Below are positions 21,037-30,721 of a DNA stretch of 64,000 bases, in pieces. The position numbers and the translations under genes are program-made. The stretch lies in NCBI GenBank assembly GCA_029990175.1, contig JARKIP010000033.1, forward strand, positions 22,489,001-22,553,000, in the 5' to 3' direction. Within the stretch, counting starts at the first letter, position 1, and each line of letters begins with the position of its first letter. Origin of the DNA: Petunia secreta. Lineage: Eukaryota > Streptophyta > Magnoliopsida > Solanales > Solanaceae. Below the pieces are notes generated by a model. The model did not search any database. It had not been told where the DNA came from and worked only from the letters and a program-made list of their open reading frames with translations.

Positions 21037-23111
21037 GAATGCGAAAGGAGAGAAATGACGAACTACTTGAACTTTTTGACTTTGAACCTGAAAGGACTTT
21101 ACGGAGTTTGAGGAAAGAAGCAAAAGACCGTGAAGCACTCGAACTTGTACTTGCTTCCTTACCTATTGAATGGCAGAAGAACGAGCTTTAGCTGTGCGAG
21201 ATGTTGCTCTTCCCAGTCTGGAGAGAGTAGCTTCTAGCATTGTGAAACTTGAAATTACTGGACACTTTGAGATTAAGCCTGGCATGATACAACTGCTGCA
21301 TGCGACTGGACAATTTGCTGGATTACTTAGTGAGGATCCACAACAGCATATCCAGAATTTCTTGGAGATTAGTGACACATACACACCAGCAGGCGTCTCA
21401 ACTGATTATGTTCGCTTGATACTCTTCCCGTTTTCATTGATCGGAACAGCAAGGAAGTGGTTAAAGGCTGAAAAGCCTGGGTTTGGGATGATTTAGCTAA
21501 GAAATTTTTGGCTAAATTCTATCCATCTACCAAAACAGCTAGAATAAGGAGTGAGATTATGTCTTTCAGACAATGAGATGGAGAATCCTTGTATTCAGCT
21601 TGGGAGAGATTCAAGTCATTGCTAAGAGATTGCCCGCACCACAACCAGTCTTATGAGGTGTTGGCCTACACTTTTGTTGAAGGTTTGAATGTTCATACCA
21701 AGATCGTGGTGGATGTTGCAGCTGGAGGCCAAGTGTTGCCCTTGAATTTTAATAAGATTTATGAATTGCTGGATAAATTTTCTCCGAGCAATCCTGACTG
21801 GCAGGGCGATGGTAGATCTCCAACTCAAAAAGCTGCTGGGATACTTCAGTTGGATGCATTCTCAGCGTAAACTACAAAGGTAGATGCCATAGCTAATCAG
21901 ATCAATAAGTTAGCTCCAATGTTTTAAAACGCAGGGGCGCAAGGCGAGGCGTTTTACTTACAATGAAGTGAGGCATAAGCCCCGAGACATAAGGCGTAAG
22001 TCCATGGATCTTCTTTTTTAATTAATTTTAAATTAATAAAATAGCATAATGAGCCAAAAAAACCAAAAGTACAAAAAAATTAAGAAAATTCAAAATAAGA
22101 AAAAAGATTATAGAAACAAAATATCTAACCTTTTTAACAACGGTAAGAAATTGAATAATATTACATTTTTTATGAGATACAAATAAACCATAAGGCCTTA
22201 ACTTTCAAAAAATTAAAAATAAATATTTGTTACTATAAAAAGTGAATAAAATAATAAAATGTATTAGTATTATAATTTAAAACAATAATTCTTCATTGAT
22301 AAATATAAAATTACTTCTAAATTATAAAATAATTTAAGTCTAACAATTTTGAGTGAGAGAAATAAAACATGAAGACCAATAACAAGTGATTATATTATAA
22401 ACATTGACTATGCATTTTTAGATTAAGTATACAGATGGTATTCACCCTCATGATATTCTTAATTATAATACATGTAATATTATGTCTCGTTAATTGAGCT
22501 ATACTTAATTTTTGAATTTCTATAGAACAATATAACTTTATTTTTGAAGAAAATTGTGGATGAATAATCTTAATTAGGGAATTGGACAGATTAATTATTT
22601 ATATAGGTTATATAAGGTGAGTTCCGAGCGTTGAGCATTGGGCATGCTCTGGGCACATCGTCGAGCGCTAAAGGCGTAAGCCTCACGGATCTAAGCCCCG
22701 TCCGAGAGTCTCAGGGCGTTTTGCAAGTGCCCCGCCCCGGAGCGAGTCCCCGAAGAGTACCAAAACTGCCTTTTAAAACAGAGGTTAGCACTGCCACCAA
22801 CTAAGCAACAAGTGGCACCAATTCAACAAGTGCAATAGTTCCAAGTTTTCTGTGAGGTCTGTGGAGAGGATCATACTACCGAGGTTTGGCCCTCCAATCC
22901 AGAGTCAGTTTATTACGTGGAAAATCAAAATAGGTTTCAGGGACAGAATCGGAATCAGTTTGGTAACATCTACAATCCTAATTCACGAAATCATCCGGGT
23001 TTCTGATGGAGTGATAATCAAGCTGCTCAAGGTAATACGAGATCTCATAATAACTACCAGAGTTCACATCGTCAGGCTCAACCACAGCAGTCGAACAGTT
23101 CAGTTGAAGAT
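21037..23111 (+). pseudogene. Athila-like GAG (interrupted)
   Basis: GAG sequence is readable from about 21040. The frame from 21170 has 'GHFEIKPGMIQLLHATGQFAG', 'DPQQHIQNFLEI' and 'FPFSLIGTARKWLK' of the retrotrans_gag fold. It is broken by a frameshift near 21480, a stop at 21574 and a stop at 21868. An 866-bp TIR element sits at 21918-22783. GAG resumes with a knuckle-like 'CEVCGEDHTTEVW' (about 22853-22892) in which the last Cys is Trp, then a stop near 23006, and leads into the next ORF. Confidence 0.8.
21918..22783 (+). mobile_element. Non-autonomous TIR DNA transposon in gag
   Basis: The ends are inverted repeats: left ..TGTTTTAAAACGCAG, right (reverse complement) ..TGTTTTAAAAGGCAG. 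Flanks GTTAGCTCC (21909-21917) and GTTAGCACT (22784-22792) match at 7 of 9 bases, suggesting an old 9-bp target duplication. Subterminal GC-rich units ('AAGGCGTAAG', 'AAGCCCCG') occur on both sides; the centre is AT-rich with no ORF. A MULE or hAT relative fits; the superfamily is not settled. Confidence 0.65.
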
Positions 23112-24596
23112 TTGATAAAGCAGATGTTGGCACGTCAGCAAAAAATTATAGCAGATAATGCAGCTCAAGCACAGGCCATAAAAGATCTCGCCAATGCTCA
23201 AAAGGATCTGGAATGTCAAATGGGGCAGTTAGCTGGACCACAAAATACTAGAAAGCATGGTTCCTTTCCAAGTGACACAGAGAAGAATCCTAAGGAATTT
23301 GTGCAAGCAGTTACTCTGAGAAATGGACGAGCTCTAGAAGAAGTGCCTCCAAAGCCGAGGAAGCCCGTTGGCGAACTGGAGCCAAATACTGAAAAAGAAG
23401 CTGAAAAAGTGATGGAGAAGCAACCCGAGCTTGATAATGTCAGACCACCACTACCTTTCGCTCAAAGGCTTCATAAGCAGAAAGTAGATGCAGCTTGCAT
23501 GAAATTTTTGGAGATCTTGAGTCAGATACAAGTTAATATTCCTTCGGTGGAACTTTTGCGTTATGTTCCAAAATACGCCAAGTACATCAAGGATATTGTG
23601 GCAAATAAAATAAGACTGACAGAGTTCAAGACAGTTGCACTTACTGAAGAGTGCAGATCCAGAGTCAGAAGTAAACTTCCTCAGAAATTGAAAGATCCTA
23701 GAAGCTTCACTGGTCATATAAATATTGGGAAGAATGAGGTTGGACGAGCTTTATGTGATTTGGGCGCTAGCATAAATTTAATGCCGTCATCGGTGTTTCG
23801 AAAGCTAGGCCTGGGTGAACCAAGACCAACCACAGTGACCCTACAGTTAGCAGACAGATCTTTGACATGCCCCGAGGGAGATATTGAGGATGTTCTAGTA
23901 CAAGTAGGCCAATTCATCCTCCCTGTTGATTTCATCATTTTAGATTATGAGGCTGACCAAGAGGTTCCGCTCATCTTGGGAAGAGGATTTTTGGCTACTA
24001 CTGAAGCTGTGATTAGAGTTAGAGCAGGGAAGATGATCATGAGGGTAAATGGTGAAGAAGCTGTATTTAATGTGTTCCGGGCTACTCAACTTCCATCACA
24101 CTATGAAGAAGTATCTATGGTAAGAGTGTTGGATAGGGAGTTAACTGCCTCTGAAAAATCACCTTTTGCTTATAAGGATGATCCTCCTGAAAGAGCATTA
24201 ATGTATGAAGCTGATATGCTGAATGATGAAGAAACTGAGGAATACTTGGAGATTCTCAACATGAAGTGTCAATTTATCCTAGGGTGGAAGAAGTTTGAGG
24301 AGCTTGATAGACAGCTGACATTAGCTCCTGCTAAACCATCTATTGAGAAAGCTCTAGTTCTTGAACTTAAACCTTTACCTGCTCATTTACATTATGCTTA
24401 TTTGGGTGAGGGTAACACCTTGCCTGTAATCCTTTCTTCTTTGTTGTCTGATGTGCAGGTTGAAAAGGTATTAAGAGTGTTGCGAGAGCGCAAGAGGGCA
24501 ATTGGATGGACCATTGCGGATATTAGAGGGATTAGTCGTTCTTTTTGTATGCACAAGATCCTCTTGGAGGAGGGCCATAAGCCAAGTGTCGAGTAG
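23112..24596 (+). CDS. GAG C-terminus and aspartic protease ORF (494 codons)
   Basis: This is the longest open frame in the window. Residues 1-60 form a Gln/Ala-rich helix ('QQKIIADNAAQAQAIKDL'), then a linker with 'NPKEFVQAVTLRNGR'. The retropepsin-like domain is at about residues 195-330: 'ALCDLGASINLMP' (catalytic Asp in a D-L-G, usual for this group) and 'VPLILGRGFL'. The C-terminal part leads to the start of RT. The ATG at 23112 is only the first Met in the frame; the true polyprotein starts upstream in gag. The frame ends at a stop where RT should continue, so the product would lack RT. Role: maturation of the element's polyprotein. Confidence 0.8.
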   Translation: MIKQMLARQQKIIADNAAQAQAIKDLANAQKDLECQMGQLAGPQNTRKHGSFPSDTEKNPKEFVQAVTLRNGRALEEVPPKPRKPVGELEPNTEKEAEKVMEKQPELDNVRPPLPFAQRLHKQKVDAACMKFLEILSQIQVNIPSVELLRYVPKYAKYIKDIVANKIRLTEFKTVALTEECRSRVRSKLPQKLKDPRSFTGHINIGKNEVGRALCDLGASINLMPSSVFRKLGLGEPRPTTVTLQLADRSLTCPEGDIEDVLVQVGQFILPVDFIILDYEADQEVPLILGRGFLATTEAVIRVRAGKMIMRVNGEEAVFNVFRATQLPSHYEEVSMVRVLDRELTASEKSPFAYKDDPPERALMYEADMLNDEETEEYLEILNMKCQFILGWKKFEELDRQLTLAPAKPSIEKALVLELKPLPAHLHYAYLGEGNTLPVILSSLLSDVQVEKVLRVLRERKRAIGWTIADIRGISRSFCMHKILLEEGHKPSVE

Positions 24597-26503
24597 CAAA
24601 GAAGGATAAATCCAATAATGAGTGAGGTTGTGAAGAAGGAAATTATCAAGTGGCTTGATGCGGGCATTATTTTTCTAATCTCTGACAGCAATTGGGTGAG
24701 TCCAGTCCAATGTGTTCAAAAGAAGGGAGGTATGACAGTTGTGACGAACGAGCAGAATGAATTGATTCCTACAAGAACAGTCACGGGGTGGCGGATTTGC
24801 ATTGATTATAGAAAATTGAACAAGGCCACCAGAAAAGATCACTTTCCACTCCCCTTCATTGATCAGATGTTGGACAGGCTAGCCGGGCATGAATATTACT
24901 GTTTTCTGGATGGATACTCGGGCTACAACCAGATTGTGATAGCACCAGAAGATCAGAGAAGACGACGTTTACATGTCCTTATGGCACTTATGTATTTAGA
25001 AGGATGCCGTTTGGACTATGTAACGCGCCTGAAACCTTTCAGAGATGCATGATGGCTATTTTCACCGATATAGTGGAAAAATTAGTTGAGGTATTCATGG
25101 ATGATTTTCTCAGTCTTTGGAGATTCGTTTGATGGCTGCTTGAAGAACTTAGATACCGTGCTTAGCCGCTGTGATGAAACCAACTTGGTACTTAACTGGG
25201 AAAAATGCCATTTCATGGTTTGAAAGGGCATTGTACTTGGACATAAAGTGTCGAAGCAAGGGATCGAGGTTGATAGAGCAAAGGTTGAAGCAGTTGAAAA
25301 ATTACCACCACCTATCTCTGTTAAAGGTGTGCGTAGTTTCTTGGGACATGCTGGGTTCTATAGGCAATTTATTAAGGACTTTTCGAAGATAGCTAATCCC
25401 ATGTGTAAATTGTTAGAGAATGATGCAAAGTTTGAATTCGATGATGCTTGTCTGAAGATGTTTGAAGAACTGAAAAAGAGGTTAGTGACTGCACCAATTA
25501 TTATTGCTCCCGATTGGTCTCTAGCGTCTGAGTTAATGTGTGACGTGAGTGATACTATCGTTGGGGCTGTTCTCGAGCAGAGAAAGGGTAGAATTTTTCA
25601 CTCTATATACTATGCAAGCAAGCCCCTTGATGCTGCTCAATCCAATTACACTACCACCGAGAAGGAGCTGCTGGCTGTTGTTTATTCTTTTGATAAGTTC
25701 TGATCTTACTTGGTTGACACTCAGGTTATCGTCTACACTAATCATGATGCAATCCGGTATTTATTTGAGAAAAAAATATTCCAAGCCGCGACTGATTCGT
25801 TGGATTCTTCTACTCCAAGAGTTTGATGTGGAGATTCAAGATAAAAAAGGGACAAAGAATCAAGTGGCCAATCACTTGTCGAGGCGGGAAGATAGAAAAC
25901 ATGTAGATGAGGGGCCTGAGATAAATGAAGTTTTTCTAGACGAGCAACTTTTTGCTCTACAGGTAACCGAGGTGCCCTGGTATGCAGATATAGTGAATTT
26001 GATGGCGAGTAATGTTTATCCACCTGATGCTACAGCTGAACAGAGAAGGAAACTCCTCCATGAGAATAGATTTTACGTCTGGGATGAGCCGTACTTGAAT
26101 AAAATCGGCTCAGACCAATTGGCGAGGAGATGTATTTCGAATGAGGAAGTCCAGTCTGTGTTGCAAATTTGTCATTCATCTCCCTATGGTGGTCATCATA
26201 GCGGTGATAGGACAGCTGCGAAGGTGCTTCAGTCGGGGTTTTTTTGTCCTACTCTATTCAAGGCTGCTCATGCCTTTGTTAAACAGTGTGATCGATGCTA
26301 AAGAACTGGTAATATTTCGAGACATCACGAGATGCCCTTGAATAACATCCTGGAGATTGAGTTGTTCGATCGTTGGGTAATTGATTTTATGGGTCCGTTT
26401 CCACCGTCCAATGGCAATAAATATATTCTTGTAGCAGTCGACTATGTGTCGAAATGGATGGAGGCTGTTGCGCTCCCAACTAATGTTGCGAGTGTGGTAG
26501 TCA
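24597..26503 (+). pseudogene. Athila-like RT, RNase H and partial integrase
   Basis: RT motifs are readable in pieces: 'WRICIDYRKLNKATRKDHFPL', 'FLDGYSGYNQI', then after frameshifts near 24960 and 25110 'FMDDF' and 'VKGVRSFLGHAGFYRQF'. RNase H follows ('YTTTEKELLAVVYSFDKF', stop at 25702, frameshift near 25790). Integrase has the zinc-binding H-H ('CHSSPYGGHH') and C-C ('QCDRC', followed by a stop at 26299), and the first catalytic Asp in 'WVIDFMGPF'. Sequence stops at 'ASVVV' near 26503, before the second Asp and the Glu. Confidence 0.88.
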
Positions 26504-26730
26504 GGTACGCATCTCGTCCCAACTCGTTTTGGGACACCACGGGGGAGGACCTGGAAAATGTGGCCAGTGAGGGGGCTACACCTGTCGGTCTTCGCGAGTG
26601 TGACACGATAGATCCTGGAGTGGAAGGTGACTCCAACTTATCAATAATAAGGCTTATTTGGCGGTCAGTCATTGACGGCCAAACCGGATTGATGGATATT
26701 AGGGGTGTGCGTTACAAGTTTGGGCCATAC

Positions 26731-27677
26731 CATGAAACTGTCCCCTGATGTTAACTTTATATCCGGGCTGGGTGGCTTAGCCAAGGCTGTCTCTTCGCTC
26801 ATCGGCCCTCGGGAAGAATGAGTGATGAGGGAATTGAGTGATGAAGAATTAGCCTTTCAGATTGCTGCTGATTCTGCCCGGGTAAATGTTTTCCGCTTTG
26901 TGTTGGGAATAACTTTGGCCTCAGATTTCTAACTTTCGCTTATTTTTCTTTTTTCAGTCAAGTATGCTGGTTGCTGAGCTCATGTTCCATTCCAGGATCA
27001 ATAACTTCGATCAATTACTCGAGGGAAAGAAAGAGTTGCTGGATGCTCTAAAGGAGAACAAGATCTTGACAGAGCAATATGGTCTCCTAGGGAGTGAAGT
27101 TTATTGACTAACTGATGTTAGCAATGAACGTCTTGAGCAGATTAACGAACTCACCAAGGAGAAGGACCTTCTTCTTAAAGAAAAAGAAGGGTTCGCACGC
27201 TCTGGCCAGGGTCTAGAGAGCTTACTTGAAGAATGTAAAGCTTCATTGAACAGTGCTATTGATGATCGTGCAACTCTTGAGATGAATCTGCAAAGGGCCA
27301 ACGAGGAATCCGTTAGGGCCAGAGCTGAACTTCAGGCTGCCAAGGATCAGGTTGCTCAGTCGATGAGTGCTCAGACAGCACTATCCAAAGACTTGGCAAA
27401 CCTGCGCGATCAATCTGAGATTAAGGCCAAGCTTGCTGCGCTCGAAGCTAAACGTTCATTGCTTGGGCAGATTCAAGCTAAGCAGATTAATGTTGAAGAG
27501 ATATTGCAGATGACGAAAAGCGATGTTCGTAGAATAAAGCAAGCACCGAATCTTTCTGCTGAGGAGTCTGAAGGTGAAGATGAATATGAAGATGAAGACG
27601 ATGGCGAGAATTTGGGGGACGATGGCAGAAACGATGGAGTTGGTGCATTGGGTTCTGATCGTAGCCCCAAAAGCTGA
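26731..27677 (+). pseudogene. Antisense gene of Tat element 2, C-terminal part
   Basis: The gene runs opposite to its element. The upstream exon reads 'MKLSPDVNFISGL' from 26731, has a stop at 26818, continues 'ELSDEELAFQIAADSAR', and meets a GT-AG intron of 76 nt (26882-26957, pyrimidine-rich before AG). After splicing the frame continues into a long coiled coil ('LLEGKKELLDALKENK', 'LTKEKDLLLKEKEG', 'LAALEAKRSLLGQIQAKQ'), with one stop at about 27105. The acidic tail ends SPKS at 27677. The first about 200 nt of Tat DNA (26504-26730) probably belong to earlier exon sequence. The homologous tail is at 267-480. The function is unknown; the structure suggests an oligomerising protein. Confidence 0.65.
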
Positions 27678-28273
27678 TGCCCCTCTCTAATCTTTTAAGT
27701 TTGTTCATCTGGCGAGAGCCGGATTTTAATTGTTTGTGGATAGAGGTCTTGTAAAGACTCTCTGATCTCTCTATGGCCGGTCCCATTTGGCCTTTGATCA
27801 CTCTGTAAACTTCTGTCAGCCGTTTTCGGCCTCTTATCATTTCACAGGTTTATATATATGATTTCAGATCTATTCAATTACTATATTTAGCCCGAATTTT
27901 TGATCTTTTGTTTGTATGTATTGTGGCCTTTGTTCCTTATGTTTAGGAGCTTTTTTTTTTTTTTTTTGAAGTTTGAACTTTATAAGTTCTGGCCTCCAAA
28001 AGTCTGCCCGAATGTTTTATCTTAGCTTTTCCTTAGGAAGAGGTTGTAAGTTGTGAATAATCTGCGCAGTTTTTTTATTCTGACTGAGTTGTGGTCGTTA
28101 GAATTTTGGCCGAATCGTTGCCCTTTGCATATAACTTTGCTTATCGTTTTGATAGTCGAAAGTTGTCGCATGACTTTGCAGATTGGCTCTGGCCGAGTCT
28201 CTGGCCTTGTGAACGACTTCTCTTATTTTCGTGGAAGTTTGTCACGTAAAAGATTTTGAAAAACTTCAAAAAC

Positions 28274-28333
28274 TTCGCCTTTTGGCAAGGTCTTTCGCCT
28301 TTCGGCAAGGTCTTTCGCCTTTTGGCAAGGTCT
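28274..28333 (+). repeat. 20-bp tandem repeat, three copies
   Basis: TTCGCCTTTTGGCAAGGTCT is repeated three times with one substitution in the middle copy; a degenerate fourth copy follows to about 28352. It lies between the antisense gene and integrase. Tat/Ogre elements are known to carry tandem repeats in this part. Confidence 0.9.
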
Positions 28334-28476
28334 TTTTCCTTTATGAAGGTCTTATCTGGCCTACAGGGGCCTCTCACCCCCTCCTTGTTTTTATGTTGGA
28401 ACACGGGAAGTGATAACATAAAAAAAGTTGAGGTAAGCTGTATATAGAAGAACACATATAACCAAACGAGGAGTGT

Positions 28477-28549
28477 GTCCGTTGTGGGATTCGAACCCAC
28501 AGCCGCGAAGTTGAAGAACTTCGAGCTCTACCACTTGAGCTAAACGGAT
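28477..28549 (-). tRNA. tRNA-like sequence inside Tat element 2
   Basis: The 73-nt minus-strand sequence folds as a tRNA cloverleaf: acceptor ATCCGTT/AACGGAC (six pairs, with A1.C72 unpaired), U8 and A9, D stem GCTC/GAGC with loop AAGTGGTA (A14, G18G19, A21), anticodon stem CGAAG/CTTCG, variable CGGCT, and T arm GTGGG-TTCGAAT-CCCAC with all conserved T-loop bases. A and B box sequences for RNA polymerase III are present. Odd points are an 8-nt anticodon loop (TTCTTCAA), which leaves the anticodon undefined, and the mismatch at the acceptor end. It may be a tRNA pseudogene or a tRNA-derived part of the element. It is in the same orientation as the element. Confidence 0.6.
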
Positions 28550-28650
28550 CTGACCTTGTTCAGGTCGTTACCATTTAGAGAAAATAAAATAAAAGTAAGA
28601 ACTTCCGTTAAAGTAAAAGGCAAGTATAAGATAACTAACCGTTTTACCAC

Positions 28651-30108
28651 TCAGAAGTGATATCTTTTGAGGTGAATCACGTTCCAAGTATTCGGGACAA
28701 TAGAGCCGTCTGTTCGTGCCAAGCGATAGGATCCCTTGCCGACTGAGGCGATGACCTTGTAGGGGCCTTCCCTGTTAGGGCCAAGCTTCCAAGAATTTGC
28801 TTCTTGTGTGCTCTGGGAGACTTTCCTTAGCACAAAGTCTCCAACCTGGAAGCTCCGTACGCGCAGTCCCCGATTGTAATATTGTACAATTCGTTCTTTC
28901 TGGGCGATTACTCGTACAAGGGCTAACTCTCTTCATTCTTCGAGGAGGTCCAGCTCTTCGGAGAGGTTGACTGAGTTAGATTCTTCGGTGGCATGTGCGT
29001 ATCGCAAGCTGGGCTCGCCGATTTCGACTGGGATTAAAGCATCTGCACCGTACACCAATGAGTAAGGAGTCTCTCCAGTACTCATTTTTATCGTTGTGCG
29101 ATATGACCATAACACACCAGGCAACTCTTCTACCCAACATCCCTTTGCCTGCTCGAGATGTTTTTTGAGGGATTCAACGATGATTTTGTTGGTAGATTCT
29201 GCTTGTCCATTAGCAACAGGGTGATACGGAGAGGAAGTGATCCTCTTGATGTGTAGATCGTCGAGGAACCTAGTCACTTTCTGGCCGATGAATTGTGGGC
29301 CATTGTCCATGACTATTTCCTTAGGTGCTCCAAAGCGACATACGACAAAATGCCAGAGGAAGTCGACGGTCTCTGTTTGTCGTATCCTTGTGTATGCTGC
29401 CGCTTCGACCCACTTGGTAAAGTTATCAGTGATGATCAACAAGAAACACATTCCTCTCGGCGCTGTGGGAAGAGGACCAACTATGTCCATCCCCCATTTC
29501 ATGAAGGGCCACGGAGAGATTACTGAATGGAGTGGTTCTGCTGGCTGATGGAGAAGATGTGCGAACCTCTGGCATTTGTCGCATTTTTTGACAAATTCAT
29601 TCGTATCTTTCTCCATTTTGTCCCAGTAATAACCTGCACGAATCAGCTTTCGGGTTAACGCCTTGCCACCGGAATGATTTACACAACAGCCTTCATGGAC
29701 TTCCCTCATCACATAGTTGATTTGACTCGGTCCGAGACATTTTGCGAGAGGTCCTGCGAACATTTTGTAGTAGAGCTCGCCGTTGACGATTGTATACCGA
29801 GCAGCTTTTATTCGGAGCTTGCGAGCGGCTTTTGTGTCAACGGGTAGAGTTCCATGGAGAAGATAGTTTGTTATCTCATTCCGCCAATCCCAAGTAGCGT
29901 TAATGATATTGATTTGAAACTTTTCCCGATCTATGGTTGTGTAGAGGAGTTGAACAACAGCTGAAGAGCTGGCTGCCCCCATCTCTGCTACCGACCCTAG
30001 ATTTGCGAGAGCATCAACTTCATGGTTCTTTTCCCGTGGAATCTGAAGTGCCTCCCAGTCGTCAAACTGTGTTAGGAGTTTCTTCACTTGGGCGAGGTAC
30101 ACTTGCAT
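28651..30108 (-). pseudogene. Tat integrase (one stop codon)
   Basis: One frame covers the end of the second RNase H linker and the whole integrase. The zinc-binding site is 'VHEGCCVNHSG' and 'KKCDKCQR'. The catalytic residues are visible: Asp in 'WGMDIVGPL', Asp in 'VMDNGPQF', Glu in 'NGQAESTNK'. The C-terminal part ('GPNREGPYKVI') ends with 'HLKRYHF' and a stop at 28651. One in-frame stop at 28930-28932 separates it into 30108-28933 and the tail. The integrase would insert element cDNA into chromosomes. Confidence 0.9.
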
Positions 30109-30156
30109 CCTGAATTCTCGTGCACTGAAGCCTCCAGTTATCTGATTGACTACCAG

Positions 30157-30675
30157 CTAAAAATCACTTTTGAGTTTGATGATGGTCGCTCTATCATTTC
30201 GGGCTAGTTCCAAACCTGCAATAACGGCCTCATATTCGGCCTCATTATTAGTAATGAATGGGCACTTGATAGCTTGCCTGACCGTCTCTCCGGATGGAGC
30301 GATGAGAACCAGTCCAAGACCAGATCCTTTGACGCTCGAGGAGCCGTCAGTGTAAAGGGTCCACGCGCCGGGAGCCTGTCCAGCATAAAGAACAGCTTCC
30401 TTTTCTGCTTCACGGTATATATTAACAATAAAATCTGCCATGAAGTCTGGTAAAACTTGTGATTTTATTGCTACCCTAGGTTGGTAGGTGATATCAAATT
30501 CACTCAATTCTATAGCCCATTTTTCTAACCTTCCTGAAAATTCAGATTTGTGCAAAACATTTCGCAAAGGAAAAGTTGTTACCACAGCTATTGAATGACT
30601 TTGAAAGTAAGGGTGTAACTTACGAGCAGCTGTTAATAGTGCTAATGCCAATTTTTCCAATGGTTGATAGCGCAT
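30157..30675 (-). pseudogene. Tat RNase H and second (archaeal-type) RNase H
   Basis: The first half is the end of the normal retroelement RNase H and its connection ('LALALLTAARKLHPYFQSH', 'FSGRLEKWAIELSEFDI'). The second half is a separate RNase H fold: 'WTLYTDGSSSVKGSGLG' and 'ITNNEAEYEAVIAGLELAR'. A second RNase H of this kind before integrase marks the Tat lineage (established knowledge). A stop at 30157-30159 separates it from integrase in the same frame, and a frameshift near 30720 separates it from RT. Confidence 0.85.
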
Positions 30676-30721
30676 TTCTGCGTCAATTAGAGCTTTGCTG
30701 ATGTAATAGATAGGAAGTTGT

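Larger units (their letters stand above)
19686..26503 (+). mobile_element. Athila-like Ty3/gypsy element, 5' part
   Basis: An LTR ending GTTTGGGACA at 20913 is followed by a tRNA-Asp-type PBS. GAG, PR, RT, RNase H and the first part of INT follow in gypsy order. The protease motif 'ALCDLGASINLMP' and GAG style are those of the Athila group (recalled). The element stops inside integrase near 26503, where Tat-type DNA in opposite orientation begins; its 3' part is absent. Several frameshifts and stops, plus an 866-bp insertion in gag, show it is dead. Confidence 0.85.

Noticed and set aside
28141..28500. Minus-strand 119-codon frame with 'KRRKTLPKGERPCQKAK'
   Set aside because: Product of the 20-bp tandem repeat; it overlaps the tRNA-like sequence.
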